In this document: positions 1 to 8,643 of the stretch, piece after piece
Numbering within the stretch: the first letter of the stretch is position 1
How the letters are laid out: each line of letters opens with the position of its first letter
DNA from: Prevotellaceae bacterium UBA4359
Lineage (GTDB): Bacteria; Bacteroidota; Bacteroidia; Bacteroidales; Bacteroidaceae
NCBI GenBank assembly: GCA_002393555.1
Contig: DGSP01000038.1
Span: forward strand, 1-29,339
Direction: 5' to 3'
Length of the DNA: 29,339 nt
Made by a program: the position numbers and the translations under genes
The notes under the pieces: model-generated
Seen by the model: only the letters and a program-made list of their open reading frames with translations
Database searches by the model: none
Told to the model about the DNA's origin: nothing

Positions 1-26
1 CCTATGAAAAATCTACTGAGCCCAGA

Positions 27-61
27 AAAGGCCCCACGAGGCAACACCTCGCAGGGCCTTT
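27..61 (-). terminator. Intrinsic terminator of the BspA/cohesin-like operon
   Basis: An 8-bp outer stem (AAAGGCCC at 27-34 with GGGCCTTT at 54-61) and a 5-bp inner stem (CGAGG at 37-41 with CCTCG at 47-51) form a compact hairpin. Read on the minus strand it lies about 75 bases beyond the stop of the 66-residue gene and is followed by a short T-rich run. The stem is nearly symmetric, so it could also stop plus-strand transcription arriving from outside the window. Confidence 0.7.
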
Positions 62-137
62 CCGTTCATTTGAAGTCCGCTAATTCATCATTCGGGTAGA
101 TGGACTTGTTTCCAGAGTCGGAAACGAAAGCCACCGT

Positions 138-338
138 TTACCACAGAGAACGTTTGAAATCTTCATTTATACCCCAAATGCTTGAACGCTGGTTCGCACT
201 TGGGTCTTTCGATCCATTGGCATCCACACCACCATAGGTGGCATCCACGTTTGCGCCCTTACCGCTCACTCCGTTCAGTGTCTCGCCTCCTGTCAGTTCG
301 ACACACTCCATCATTGGAGTCATATATGTCCTTTTCAT
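138..338 (-). CDS. Small Bacteroidales protein of the MK(K/R)TYxxP type, 66 residues
   Basis: The protein begins MKRTYMTPMMECVELTGGE. This resembles the short proteins common in Prevotella and Bacteroides that open with MKKxYxxPxxEvv and have no assigned function. There is no membrane segment and no clear signal peptide. The middle is rich in Gly, Asn, Asp and Ser, and the end is Trp/Lys-rich (SIWGINEDFKRSLW). It starts 48 bases after the stop of the 417-residue cohesin-like protein and is followed by a hairpin terminator, so it reads as the last gene of that operon. The GG near residue 17 resembles a leader-type double glycine, but no peptidase or transporter for such a leader is nearby, so this is not claimed as its function. 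Confidence 0.6.
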   Translation of the reverse strand: MKRTYMTPMMECVELTGGETLNGVSGKGANVDATYGGVDANGSKDPSANQRSSIWGINEDFKRSLW

Positions 339-386
339 TGTCTTGTCTATTTTTTTGTTCTATGAATGTTTTGTTCACCTCTCTCC

Positions 387-1640
387 TTAGCGTATAGAGA
401 CCTTTTTTCCGTCCATGATGTACACACCCTTTGGCAATGACTTCATGTCTTTCACTTTCACGCCCTGCAAGGTATATACACCAGTCGTGCGGCTGGCGGT
501 TCCTTCGCCGATGCCCTTCACGCCCGTAGCCTCTCCCTCATTGATGGAGAGACGGATGTTGGCGGCGGAATAATACTCGTTTTCCACCTCTGTCAGCACA
601 TCGTAAAAGTCGAAGTAGGCCCTAAAGCCCTTTATGCCCGTCGCACCAGTCGAGTACCAGAACTGGTTGCCGCTGAGGAATAGGCACAGCTCTGGCACAT
701 TCGTTCCAGCCACATACGTACCCACCAGACTATTATAATGATAAACGTATGGATCCTTTTTCGTTCCAGACCCTGTCCTGTACTCGTCCTTGTCCACCGA
801 CACCTCATCTTCTGGAGTGATATCCACTCCATCCACCGTGAATTCGCTTACGGATTGACTCACCTTAATCAGGCAGGGGTGATTAGCCTCTATGGTAGTT
901 GCAGTCTCAAATTTCACCTTCAGCCCCACTATGTTTTCGTCCCCGTCCTCTTCCGTTTCCACACCTGTGAAGTCTGCCAGCTGCACATCCTCACCAAAGG
1001 CCGTCGTCACCTGTGCTGCACTCATGTCGAAGGGCAGCACGATGGTGCTCCACTCGTTTGCCTTGATGGTGCGCTTCACACGCACATCCACGCCTGTAGC
1101 GGCACTGGGTGCAGTGGTGGAAGTCTCATCCAGCACCGTGCGAGGGTCGAGTGGTTCGCCGATGGTGATGCTGAAGGTGACATCATCAAGTTGATTGGTC
1201 GTACCTGCCGTGTTACCGATTAGGCAATCAGAGAGTGTACCTGTCACCGTTGTGCCTACAGCCAGACTCTCATCGGCTGTCAAGGTGATACTCACAACTG
1301 TTCCACTTGTGCCTGTGATGGATTCGGTGGACGTGGTGTAGGCAAGCACTTTGAAGCCTTCTTCCGTTGATTGGCTCATCAGCGAGTACAGATACTCGTC
1401 TTGTTCTGGATCCTTCATGCTGATTCTCGTTCCACGTACAGGATGAGAAGCAGTGACAGCCTTGTCAAAACTCATGACAAACTGGAAACCGCGACTTTCT
1501 GTGTCCGGATTGTTCATCCCAATCTCAATGGTGGCAGAGCCACCTTGCGGAATCTCGATGTCGCTTACGACATATTCGTCCGCCACAGCATTGCCCATTC
1601 CGAGGAGGGCAGCCATTACTGTAAAAAGAAACTTTTTCAT
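387..1640 (-). CDS. Secreted protein with N-terminal cohesin-like domain and Prevotella-type C-terminal tail, 417 residues
   Basis: The start is placed at the ATG at 1640, which gives the signal peptide MKKFLFTVMAALLGMGNAVA with cleavage near residue 20; an upstream in-frame ATG at 1691 would put 17 polar residues before it. Residues about 22-162 form a cohesin-like beta-sandwich. The GGSATIEIGMNNP opening and hydrophobic strands match in style the cohesin-like domain near the end of the neighbouring 2,275-residue protein. Residues about 185-275 carry a module often seen in Prevotella surface proteins, with the phrase WSTIVLPFDMSAAQV and then FGEDVQLADF. The last about 35 residues (GVYTLQGVKVKD, then GVYIMDGKKVSIR) resemble the C-terminal sorting-type tail of Bacteroidales secreted proteins. 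The gene lies 47 bases after the dockerin protein and 48 before the small 66-residue gene, suggesting one transcript. No catalytic motif is visible, so a structural or adhesive role is inferred. Confidence 0.8.
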   Translation of the reverse strand: MKKFLFTVMAALLGMGNAVADEYVVSDIEIPQGGSATIEIGMNNPDTESRGFQFVMSFDKAVTASHPVRGTRISMKDPEQDEYLYSLMSQSTEEGFKVLAYTTSTESITGTSGTVVSITLTADESLAVGTTVTGTLSDCLIGNTAGTTNQLDDVTFSITIGEPLDPRTVLDETSTTAPSAATGVDVRVKRTIKANEWSTIVLPFDMSAAQVTTAFGEDVQLADFTGVETEEDGDENIVGLKVKFETATTIEANHPCLIKVSQSVSEFTVDGVDITPEDEVSVDKDEYRTGSGTKKDPYVYHYNSLVGTYVAGTNVPELCLFLSGNQFWYSTGATGIKGFRAYFDFYDVLTEVENEYYSAANIRLSINEGEATGVKGIGEGTASRTTGVYTLQGVKVKDMKSLPKGVYIMDGKKVSIR

Positions 1641-1687
1641 TTGTCTTTTTTTTATGTTCTGATAATTGTTTAGCGTATGCATAGGAA

Positions 1688-4600
1688 TCATTGCGGGTCA
1701 AGTTCCTCGCCTCCCCTCAGGATGATGTTGGCAAGAGCAATGATATCTCCCACGTTAATATCTCCATCCCCATTCACATCGGCAGCCGCAGCGTCAAAAT
1801 TCGCAGGGTCGTTGCCCAGGATATGGTTGGCGATGGTGATAATGTCACCCACATCGACATGACTATCCTTGTTGGCATCCCCTTGACCGGCATTCACCAG
1901 CGTGAGTGTCGCTCTGGCGCTACTGGTCTGCTTGATCATCAGACCATCAGACATGCCGATGATAATGTCCTCCACTTCCAGTTCGTAGTCGCCCAATTCG
2001 AGAGTATTGCCAATGGTGAGTCCCAATGAAACGATGACGCCACTATTGCCTGTAATGACAGGAAGGGGAGCACCCTCTTCTTCCGGCAATCTGGGGAATA
2101 TGAGCACTTTCGCACAGTCACCAATGAGGGATGGGGTGACAATCATACCTGCCATGCGACTGGTCTTCGATACCTTCGGATTGCCACCGATAAGGTCGAA
2201 GCTAACGCCCTCTGGCAGTTTCACCTTGAATTCTAGGCCAGCAACATCTGCCACGTTTTCCAGAGCGATCTTCATCGTCGCCTTGCCGCCTCTGATGCCT
2301 TGGCTGTTCTCCACAGTCAGCCTGTTGGAAGTCTGTTCAGCATTCTCCATCAGTTCCAGCTCGAAGTCGCTGAAGATTACCCAGTGATTTGTGCCCATCT
2401 CCTCAGTGTTCTTCACGCCAATGGTGAGGATGTTGTCCGTCACCTCCACCTCAAGATAGTCTGCGTAAAGCCCTGCATTGAAGTACTGGCGGGCAGCCGC
2501 CTGGCTCTTCGGGACGTATTTGCCATTGTATTCTGTCTCTCCACCACCATACGACGTGTCGCTTGCATCTTCGTAGATGTGCTTGAGGGTCTTCTCCTCG
2601 CCATTGGCATAGACCACAGCCGAGGCGTTGTTGGTGCCTGCCACATAGTCTGCACATGCACTCTCCCCCGATCCTGGACGATGGTAGCCCTTATACTTCA
2701 GCCGATACAGGCCGTTGGGCACACCCATTATCTTCTGATGCATGTTGAACGGGGTCTGGTAGAACTCATGTGTCTCATATTGGGTGTTAGGATTGTCGCT
2801 CTCCGCTAGTTTGGCACCAATCCAACCTTCATCTGTGTTATGTTCAAAACGCGGATTGGTGATGAGGACAGTCATATCGACAGGCTGACCATCCTGTGGC
2901 ATGCCCATCTGCGAGTTCAGCAACGCGGTGGCGCTGATGACCTCCCGCAGCGTTGCCTCGGCATTGTAGTAAACCTCCTTGCAGTTGTTGAGCAGTTCTT
3001 CGTTTTCAACATCCGACTGCTCCATGCGGAAGATGGCGGCAAGCAACTGATGCTTCGCCATGAGCAGGTCATAGTCTTCTGCCCTGATGAACTGCCAGAG
3101 CGTGTTGTGGGCGGCATTGTCTGTACGGATGACCTCAATGTGGGTGTCAAGAGTGACACTTTGAAGGATGTCGTAATCTTGCCCATTGGGATTGTTGCCG
3201 AGCACAACGTTTGTACCTTGATCGCTTTCAAGTTGGATGGTGTAATTGCCATCTTGAGGAGTAATAATCCAACGTTTGGCACCCCAGCCTTCCACATAGT
3301 CTATTAAGATTCTATCATAGTAATTACTCCGGTATAGTTTTTGTTCATGGCGGCTGCCTTCTCTGAAGTAGATTTCCCAGTAGCCATCGCCGTCCTGCGT
3401 CATGCGCACTGGCAAACCCGCCTCTGCCAACACCGCTTGCGTGCCATAACCGTTGCCGCCATTAAGATACATGCCTGTTCCCACATTATAGATATAATAG
3501 GTGTCATCCTCGCTGCTCACCAGTTCCGAGCCAGCAGGCACAACAGCGGCAGCTCCTTCATAGATGAGGCGGAAGTTGTCAATCGCCACCCAGTTGGCTG
3601 TCGTGTTGCTCCACTGCACACCGATGGTCACATCCTGGGTCTTGGTGTTTTCGAGCAGCACCGAGAAGTGCTCCGGCTTCTCGTTCGCGGTGGCAATGGT
3701 TCTGGTGCTATTGCCCATGAGAAGTGACACGCCCGTCACCTCCACATTTGCGTCCGCCTGCCATGTGGCGATGGCATCCGCCTCCAGACGATAGATGCCG
3801 GCAGGAAGACTGGTGAGGGTCTGCACAAGTCTGCCATCTCCCAATCGGACATCGTTCCACCAAGCCTCCAAGAAATTGTGGATGTTCACCTCACCATTCG
3901 TATGTTCGTTGTCCTTCTGATAACCAACACTGCTGCCTTGCCAAGTGGTGGTTGCCTCCATATTCCATCCAAAGTCCATGTGGTCAAACTGTGGATTGCG
4001 CACGATGGCGGTCACATCCGTTCCTGCTGCGATGGTGGCAGTGCTGAGGAAGGTCTTGGCGGCTGTCTTGACAGCATCCATCTGTGTGCCGATGGCAAGA
4101 TAAGAGTCGGCATCATCAACGGCAGCGCGTGCTGTCGTGATGGCAGCCTGCAATGCCTCCTTCGCTGCGGCACTGGCTGTGATGCCTTCGGCAGTCTTCA
4201 ATGCCTCGACACTTGCTACCTCTGCCTCAAACTCCGTCTTCATCCATGCCAGTTCGCTCATGTCGGAGATGTTGTAGTAACCTCTTTCGAGATAATTTCT
4301 GGCAGACCCTTCAGGGATGGTGAAGAGAACAGAATGGTTCAGGTCACCGCCTTGAAACAGCTCCGCATGCTTGCATCGTGGTGCACTAATAGGCATTACA
4401 ACATGCCTCAATTTGGGTACGCTGCCAAATACATTGTGCATATTGCCGGAACTGAGAGTGGAAGGGAATACAACCTCCTCCAGATTAGGACATTCAGCAA
4501 AGACGTTGCCACCAACATTAGTCGTTCCTTCCTCAAAAGTGACGGTTGCCAGGTTGGAGCAATAAGCAAACGCATTATATTCTATAGTTCTCATAGAACT

Positions 4601-7600
4601 TGGTATCACCATTTCAGTCAAGCCTGCTCCCTGAAACGCTCCGTGGGATATTGTTGCTACACTATTCGGAATGACAACAGAGGCAAGATTGCTGCACTCG
4701 TTGAATGCATTCTCTCCGATGGAAGTTATCCCTGTGAAGTACTGCAACTCATTGAACGATGTGATGGTTTTGTTCCCCTTGAACACCTCGCCGAGGCTGG
4801 TCACGGCGGCAGCCTCATCTTTGTCCAGTTCACCATCTTCGTTCGTGTCCCAGTTGGCCACGCAGAGCGCCTTCACGTTGGTGTCAGTAAAATAGATGTT
4901 GTTCCACTCTATTTCGGCAGGCTCCACGGTCGCGAGCTTCAGGGCGTGGATGGTGGCAGGACCGTTTTTGCCCTTGATGGCATGCAGGCGCACCATGCCG
5001 TTGCAGTCTTCCCTGATGGCCTTGAGGTCATACACGATGATGCCGTTTTCAGCGCTCACCACATATTGATTATCTGTACTGTTAATCTCCAGCCAGTTGG
5101 AACCCTTCCATTCCTCTGTGCCATATTCCGCCTCTGGATTGTGGATGCGGTTGAAGAGCAAACGAGGCATGCCGTTGGTGGCGGCGATGGTCAGATAGTC
5201 CCACTCCGCGAGGTCTGCAAACTGATCTGGATTCACGCCCCCATCACCGTAAATGTTGTTCTCGTTCTGGCAGAGATTGAGTATGCCTAGATTCGGGTTT
5301 ATGATTTCCACTGGCTCCTCCAGCGTCCATTGATAGAACATTTCCGTAGTCAGATCTGTGAAGCGTCGCACAGGATTCTCTGGCACGTATTCCTCTATCG
5401 TGGCGAGTTTCATTTCGCCGATGATTACTTGAGCGTCCGGAGCCTTAGCCTTGATGGCGTTCAGGTGCACGTAGCCAGCATCGGCCTTGATGGCTGCGAG
5501 GTCGTAAGTGATGATGCCGTTCTTGTTGCTCTTCACATACTTCGTATCGTTGGCATACACAATGATGCGGTCTTCCTCGCCATGACTGTTGAAGAACAGG
5601 CGCGGAGTGCCCGATGTCACGGTCACTGTGAGGTAGTCCCAGTCGGAAAGGTCGGCATATGTGTCAACGCTAACATAGTAGTCGCCATAGACAATGCTAG
5701 TCTCAACATTCAGATTGACCGTGCACTCAGGTGTAGGGTTCGTTACAGTGGCATCTGCCCCTGCTCCATCCCACAGATGGTAGATGTCCGCAGTCAGGTC
5801 AGCCACGGTGGGTTCAGGCGCGGGAGCAGATGCTTCCACAACACCGCCCTTGAACACGTCTTCTGTCCAGCCAGCAGCGATGTAAGCATCACGGGTACCA
5901 GCAGGAACGGTCAAGGTGCAGATGGATGGTGAAATAGAGAAAGCAGATGAACCGAAAGCGAAAGGTTCTTCTATTTTAGAGAAAACGTTTGTTAGTATGC
6001 TGCAGGCATAGAAAGCTTGATCACCAATGAATGTTACGCTATTGGGTATGGTCACCTCTCTCAATCTCCAGCAACTTCCGAAAGCAGACGAGCCAATAGT
6101 TGTTACGCTGTTTGGTATTTCCACAGATGTCAGGTTTCTGCAATAATAGAAAGCATAATCGCCAATGGATGTTACGCTGTTTGGTATGGTCACCTCTGTC
6201 AGGCCGCTGCAGCTATTGAAAGCAAACCGTCCAATAGTTGTTACGCTGTTGGGTATGACAGTGTTTTTGCAGCCAAGCACCAAAGTATTGCTTGCGGTCT
6301 CTATGATAGCATTGCAATTATCGCGAGAGTCATAGGTGGTGTTCTTGGAATCAACCAAAATAGTGCTCAGCCCGCTGCCGGCGAATGCAGTCGTACTGAT
6401 GGATGTTACATTGCTATGTATGGTAACGGAGGTCAGTCCTGTGCAATTTTCGAAAGCCCTCTCACCAATTGTTGTGACGCTGTTGGGTATAGTCACGGAA
6501 GTCAAATTGCGACACCCACTAAAAGCATAATCGCCAATGGATGTCAAATTAGTGAAATAAGTTCCAAGTTCATTGAAGGATGTTATGTTAGACGATGCAA
6601 AATTAATCGATGTTACCAATAAAGCTTCCCCCTCTGATAGTTCGCCATCACCATTGACATCATAGTTTTTGACACAAAGATTTTTCACTTCTGGATCTGC
6701 AAACTGGATGGGATTGCCAAGCTCTCCTATTTCAATGATATTCGAGAAATTGCTCCAACCAGTGGCTGCTTCATATAAACCTTTACTTCCTACAGGAACG
6801 TATAGTGGTTTTGCGAATGCGCTTGATGGGAATACATTTTCGTTGATTTCAATAGGATTCTCTGCCAAACATGTTATGGATTTAACGGAAGTTATATTTG
6901 CAAATGCTCTTTCACCGATAGATTGGATGCCTGCTGGCAACACTAAAGTATTATTCATATCTGGTTCAAAAGCATCCGCCGCAATGGTGGTTACGGTCGA
7001 AGGTATATTGACAGATGGTGTATTATTATTTTCACGATATATTTTAGTTATGGTGGTAACACCTTCTGGAATATGCAGTCTTTCAATTGTTGAGTTGCCA
7101 CCAGAATAATATAAGCCGCTACCCTTATATTTAAAACTGCTATTCTGGTTTACATCTGTAATGCCTTCAGGATAATAATAATCTTGGATGGTGGAAGATG
7201 AATACCAGTTTTTTCCATGAATTCCTTCATATACTTTATCTATTTTGGTCCTGAAAAAAGGTGCAACATATTCTTGTGATGAAACCTCTGCCCTTGAAAA
7301 TAACCTGTCAATAATCAATGTCCCAATAGTAGCTTCTGTAAATACGGTATAAGCATAATAGCTACCTTCTCTGCAACTATATCTTATAGGTGTTTCCGAA
7401 TATGGAATTTCAACACGATTGATGGTGGCATTAGAGAAACAACTTTCACAAATATATGTCACAGAAGTGGGTATCACGATTTCGTTAATAGTAGCACCTG
7501 CAAATGCATATTCGCCAAAGTCGCTCACGCTTTCAGGGAAAGACGTTATGCTTAAATTGTTGCAGCCATAAAATGCATAATTCCCGATGAATGTTATGTC

Positions 7601-8515
7601 TTCTGGAATAATGGTGTTCTTACATCCTTTCACTAAAGTGTTATATGATGTATTAATGATGGCATTGCAATGATTGCGACTATCATAGGTGGTGTTGTGT
7701 TCATCCACTACGATTGTTTCCAGGTTTCCACAATTCAAAAAGGCTTTATTGTTAATGCTTGTGACACTTTGGGAAATCGTCAAAGAAGTTAAACTGGTGC
7801 AACCATAGAAAGCAGATTCGCCGATGCTCTCAACTCCGTCAGGAATGGTGACAGACTCCAGGCCACTACAGTCAATGAACACGCGACCTATGTTTGTCAG
7901 ACTGTTCGAAATGTTAACCGAAGTCAATCCGCTACAGGAACGAAACGCATCCTCTCCTATGGTCGTGACGCTGTTGGGAATGGTCAAGGAGGTTAGGCCA
8001 CTACAATAAGAGAAAGCATACTCTCCTATGGTCGTGATGCTGTTGGGGAGGCTCACGGAAGTTAGGCCGCGACAGCTCTGGAAAGCATATTTCCCAATGG
8101 ATGTTACGCTGTTAGGAATGTCCACCGATGTCAAGCCTATGCAGCCATAGAAAGCAGCACCATAGATTTTCGTTACGCTGTTAGGAATGTTCACCGATGT
8201 CAGTCTTGTGCAGGATTGGAAAGCTTCGATGTGGATTGATGTCAGACCTGTGAAGTACTGCAACTCGTTGAACGATGTAATTTGTGTATTGTTTTTGAAA
8301 ACTGTACCAAGATCTGTCACAGCTACCGCCTCTTCTTCACTTAATTCTCCATCGTTATTCGTGTCCCAATTAGCTACACAGATGGCCTTCACATTGGCAT
8401 CTGCAAACTCGATGTTTGGAGCAGGTACTTCCACAACGTTAATACCGAGGGCATAAGATTTAGCAGTTAGATTTGCCAACAACAGCAAAAAGACAAGTAG
8501 TAGTTTCGGTTTCAT
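1688..8515 (-). CDS. Giant modular BspA-like LRR surface protein with cohesin-like domain and terminal type I dockerin, 2,275 residues
   Basis: A signal peptide (residues 1-22, MKPKLLLVFLLLLANLTA) is followed by an EF-hand-like segment (40-70, DTNNDGELSEEEA) and BspA-type LRRs with units such as LTSVTIPNSVTTIGEYAF (about 90-590). A second EF-hand-like segment (606-640) and LRR block (650-890) follow, then two copies of a 140-residue beta module (903-1042 and 1050-1197, each with DWDYLT or EWDYLT). A third EF-hand-like segment (1207-1240) and LRR block (1262-1410) come next, then a helical linker (1420-1495), a jelly-roll-like module (1500-1653), a beta-trefoil/ricin-like module (1670-1812), a helical spacer, a second jelly-roll-like module (1880-2056) and a cohesin-like domain (2063-2207). 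It ends in a type I dockerin with two calcium loops: D2213, N2215, D2217, D2221, D2224 and D2246, N2248, D2250, D2257. BspA LRR proteins are known surface adhesins. Ligand binding and assembly with a cohesin partner are inferred. There is no Prevotella-type sorting tail; the dockerin is the C-terminus. Confidence 0.88.
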   Translation of the reverse strand: MKPKLLLVFLLLLANLTAKSYALGINVVEVPAPNIEFADANVKAICVANWDTNNDGELSEEEAVAVTDLGTVFKNNTQITSFNELQYFTGLTSIHIEAFQSCTRLTSVNIPNSVTKIYGAAFYGCIGLTSVDIPNSVTSIGKYAFQSCRGLTSVSLPNSITTIGEYAFSYCSGLTSLTIPNSVTTIGEDAFRSCSGLTSVNISNSLTNIGRVFIDCSGLESVTIPDGVESIGESAFYGCTSLTSLTISQSVTSINNKAFLNCGNLETIVVDEHNTTYDSRNHCNAIINTSYNTLVKGCKNTIIPEDITFIGNYAFYGCNNLSITSFPESVSDFGEYAFAGATINEIVIPTSVTYICESCFSNATINRVEIPYSETPIRYSCREGSYYAYTVFTEATIGTLIIDRLFSRAEVSSQEYVAPFFRTKIDKVYEGIHGKNWYSSSTIQDYYYPEGITDVNQNSSFKYKGSGLYYSGGNSTIERLHIPEGVTTITKIYRENNNTPSVNIPSTVTTIAADAFEPDMNNTLVLPAGIQSIGERAFANITSVKSITCLAENPIEINENVFPSSAFAKPLYVPVGSKGLYEAATGWSNFSNIIEIGELGNPIQFADPEVKNLCVKNYDVNGDGELSEGEALLVTSINFASSNITSFNELGTYFTNLTSIGDYAFSGCRNLTSVTIPNSVTTIGERAFENCTGLTSVTIHSNVTSISTTAFAGSGLSTILVDSKNTTYDSRDNCNAIIETASNTLVLGCKNTVIPNSVTTIGRFAFNSCSGLTEVTIPNSVTSIGDYAFYYCRNLTSVEIPNSVTTIGSSAFGSCWRLREVTIPNSVTFIGDQAFYACSILTNVFSKIEEPFAFGSSAFSISPSICTLTVPAGTRDAYIAAGWTEDVFKGGVVEASAPAPEPTVADLTADIYHLWDGAGADATVTNPTPECTVNLNVETSIVYGDYYVSVDTYADLSDWDYLTVTVTSGTPRLFFNSHGEEDRIIVYANDTKYVKSNKNGIITYDLAAIKADAGYVHLNAIKAKAPDAQVIIGEMKLATIEEYVPENPVRRFTDLTTEMFYQWTLEEPVEIINPNLGILNLCQNENNIYGDGGVNPDQFADLAEWDYLTIAATNGMPRLLFNRIHNPEAEYGTEEWKGSNWLEINSTDNQYVVSAENGIIVYDLKAIREDCNGMVRLHAIKGKNGPATIHALKLATVEPAEIEWNNIYFTDTNVKALCVANWDTNEDGELDKDEAAAVTSLGEVFKGNKTITSFNELQYFTGITSIGENAFNECSNLASVVIPNSVATISHGAFQGAGLTEMVIPSSMRTIEYNAFAYCSNLATVTFEEGTTNVGGNVFAECPNLEEVVFPSTLSSGNMHNVFGSVPKLRHVVMPISAPRCKHAELFQGGDLNHSVLFTIPEGSARNYLERGYYNISDMSELAWMKTEFEAEVASVEALKTAEGITASAAAKEALQAAITTARAAVDDADSYLAIGTQMDAVKTAAKTFLSTATIAAGTDVTAIVRNPQFDHMDFGWNMEATTTWQGSSVGYQKDNEHTNGEVNIHNFLEAWWNDVRLGDGRLVQTLTSLPAGIYRLEADAIATWQADANVEVTGVSLLMGNSTRTIATANEKPEHFSVLLENTKTQDVTIGVQWSNTTANWVAIDNFRLIYEGAAAVVPAGSELVSSEDDTYYIYNVGTGMYLNGGNGYGTQAVLAEAGLPVRMTQDGDGYWEIYFREGSRHEQKLYRSNYYDRILIDYVEGWGAKRWIITPQDGNYTIQLESDQGTNVVLGNNPNGQDYDILQSVTLDTHIEVIRTDNAAHNTLWQFIRAEDYDLLMAKHQLLAAIFRMEQSDVENEELLNNCKEVYYNAEATLREVISATALLNSQMGMPQDGQPVDMTVLITNPRFEHNTDEGWIGAKLAESDNPNTQYETHEFYQTPFNMHQKIMGVPNGLYRLKYKGYHRPGSGESACADYVAGTNNASAVVYANGEEKTLKHIYEDASDTSYGGGETEYNGKYVPKSQAAARQYFNAGLYADYLEVEVTDNILTIGVKNTEEMGTNHWVIFSDFELELMENAEQTSNRLTVENSQGIRGGKATMKIALENVADVAGLEFKVKLPEGVSFDLIGGNPKVSKTSRMAGMIVTPSLIGDCAKVLIFPRLPEEEGAPLPVITGNSGVIVSLGLTIGNTLELGDYELEVEDIIIGMSDGLMIKQTSSARATLTLVNAGQGDANKDSHVDVGDIITIANHILGNDPANFDAAAADVNGDGDINVGDIIALANIILRGGEELDPQ

Positions 8516-8643
8516 GAGTTTTTATGTATTTATTTAAGACTCTATTGATAGATGTTTTATAGTTTGATTCAATTTGAAATCCAATGAAATCAGATGTGAC
8601 ATCCGCCACAACTCTTTGTGTTCACCTTCTGCCGAGAATATCA

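Noticed and set aside
138..338. 66-residue protein as a double-glycine-leader peptide (bacteriocin or RiPP precursor)
   Set aside because: The GG is not in a convincing leader context and no C39 peptidase, transporter or modifying enzyme is nearby.
1641..1691. Upstream ATG at 1691 as the start of the 417-residue protein
   Set aside because: It would put 17 polar residues before a typical MKK-led signal peptide, and would almost abut the preceding stop codon.
3878..5290. 470-codon plus-strand open frame
   Set aside because: It lies antisense to the middle of the giant LRR gene, whose frame shows clear domains. Its translation has no recognisable signal or domain.
6000..8280. Regular DNA repeats that could suggest a CRISPR array or tandem satellite
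   Set aside because: They are the coding repeats of the BspA-type LRRs, about 69 bases (23 codons) per unit and in frame. There are no constant repeats with unique spacers.
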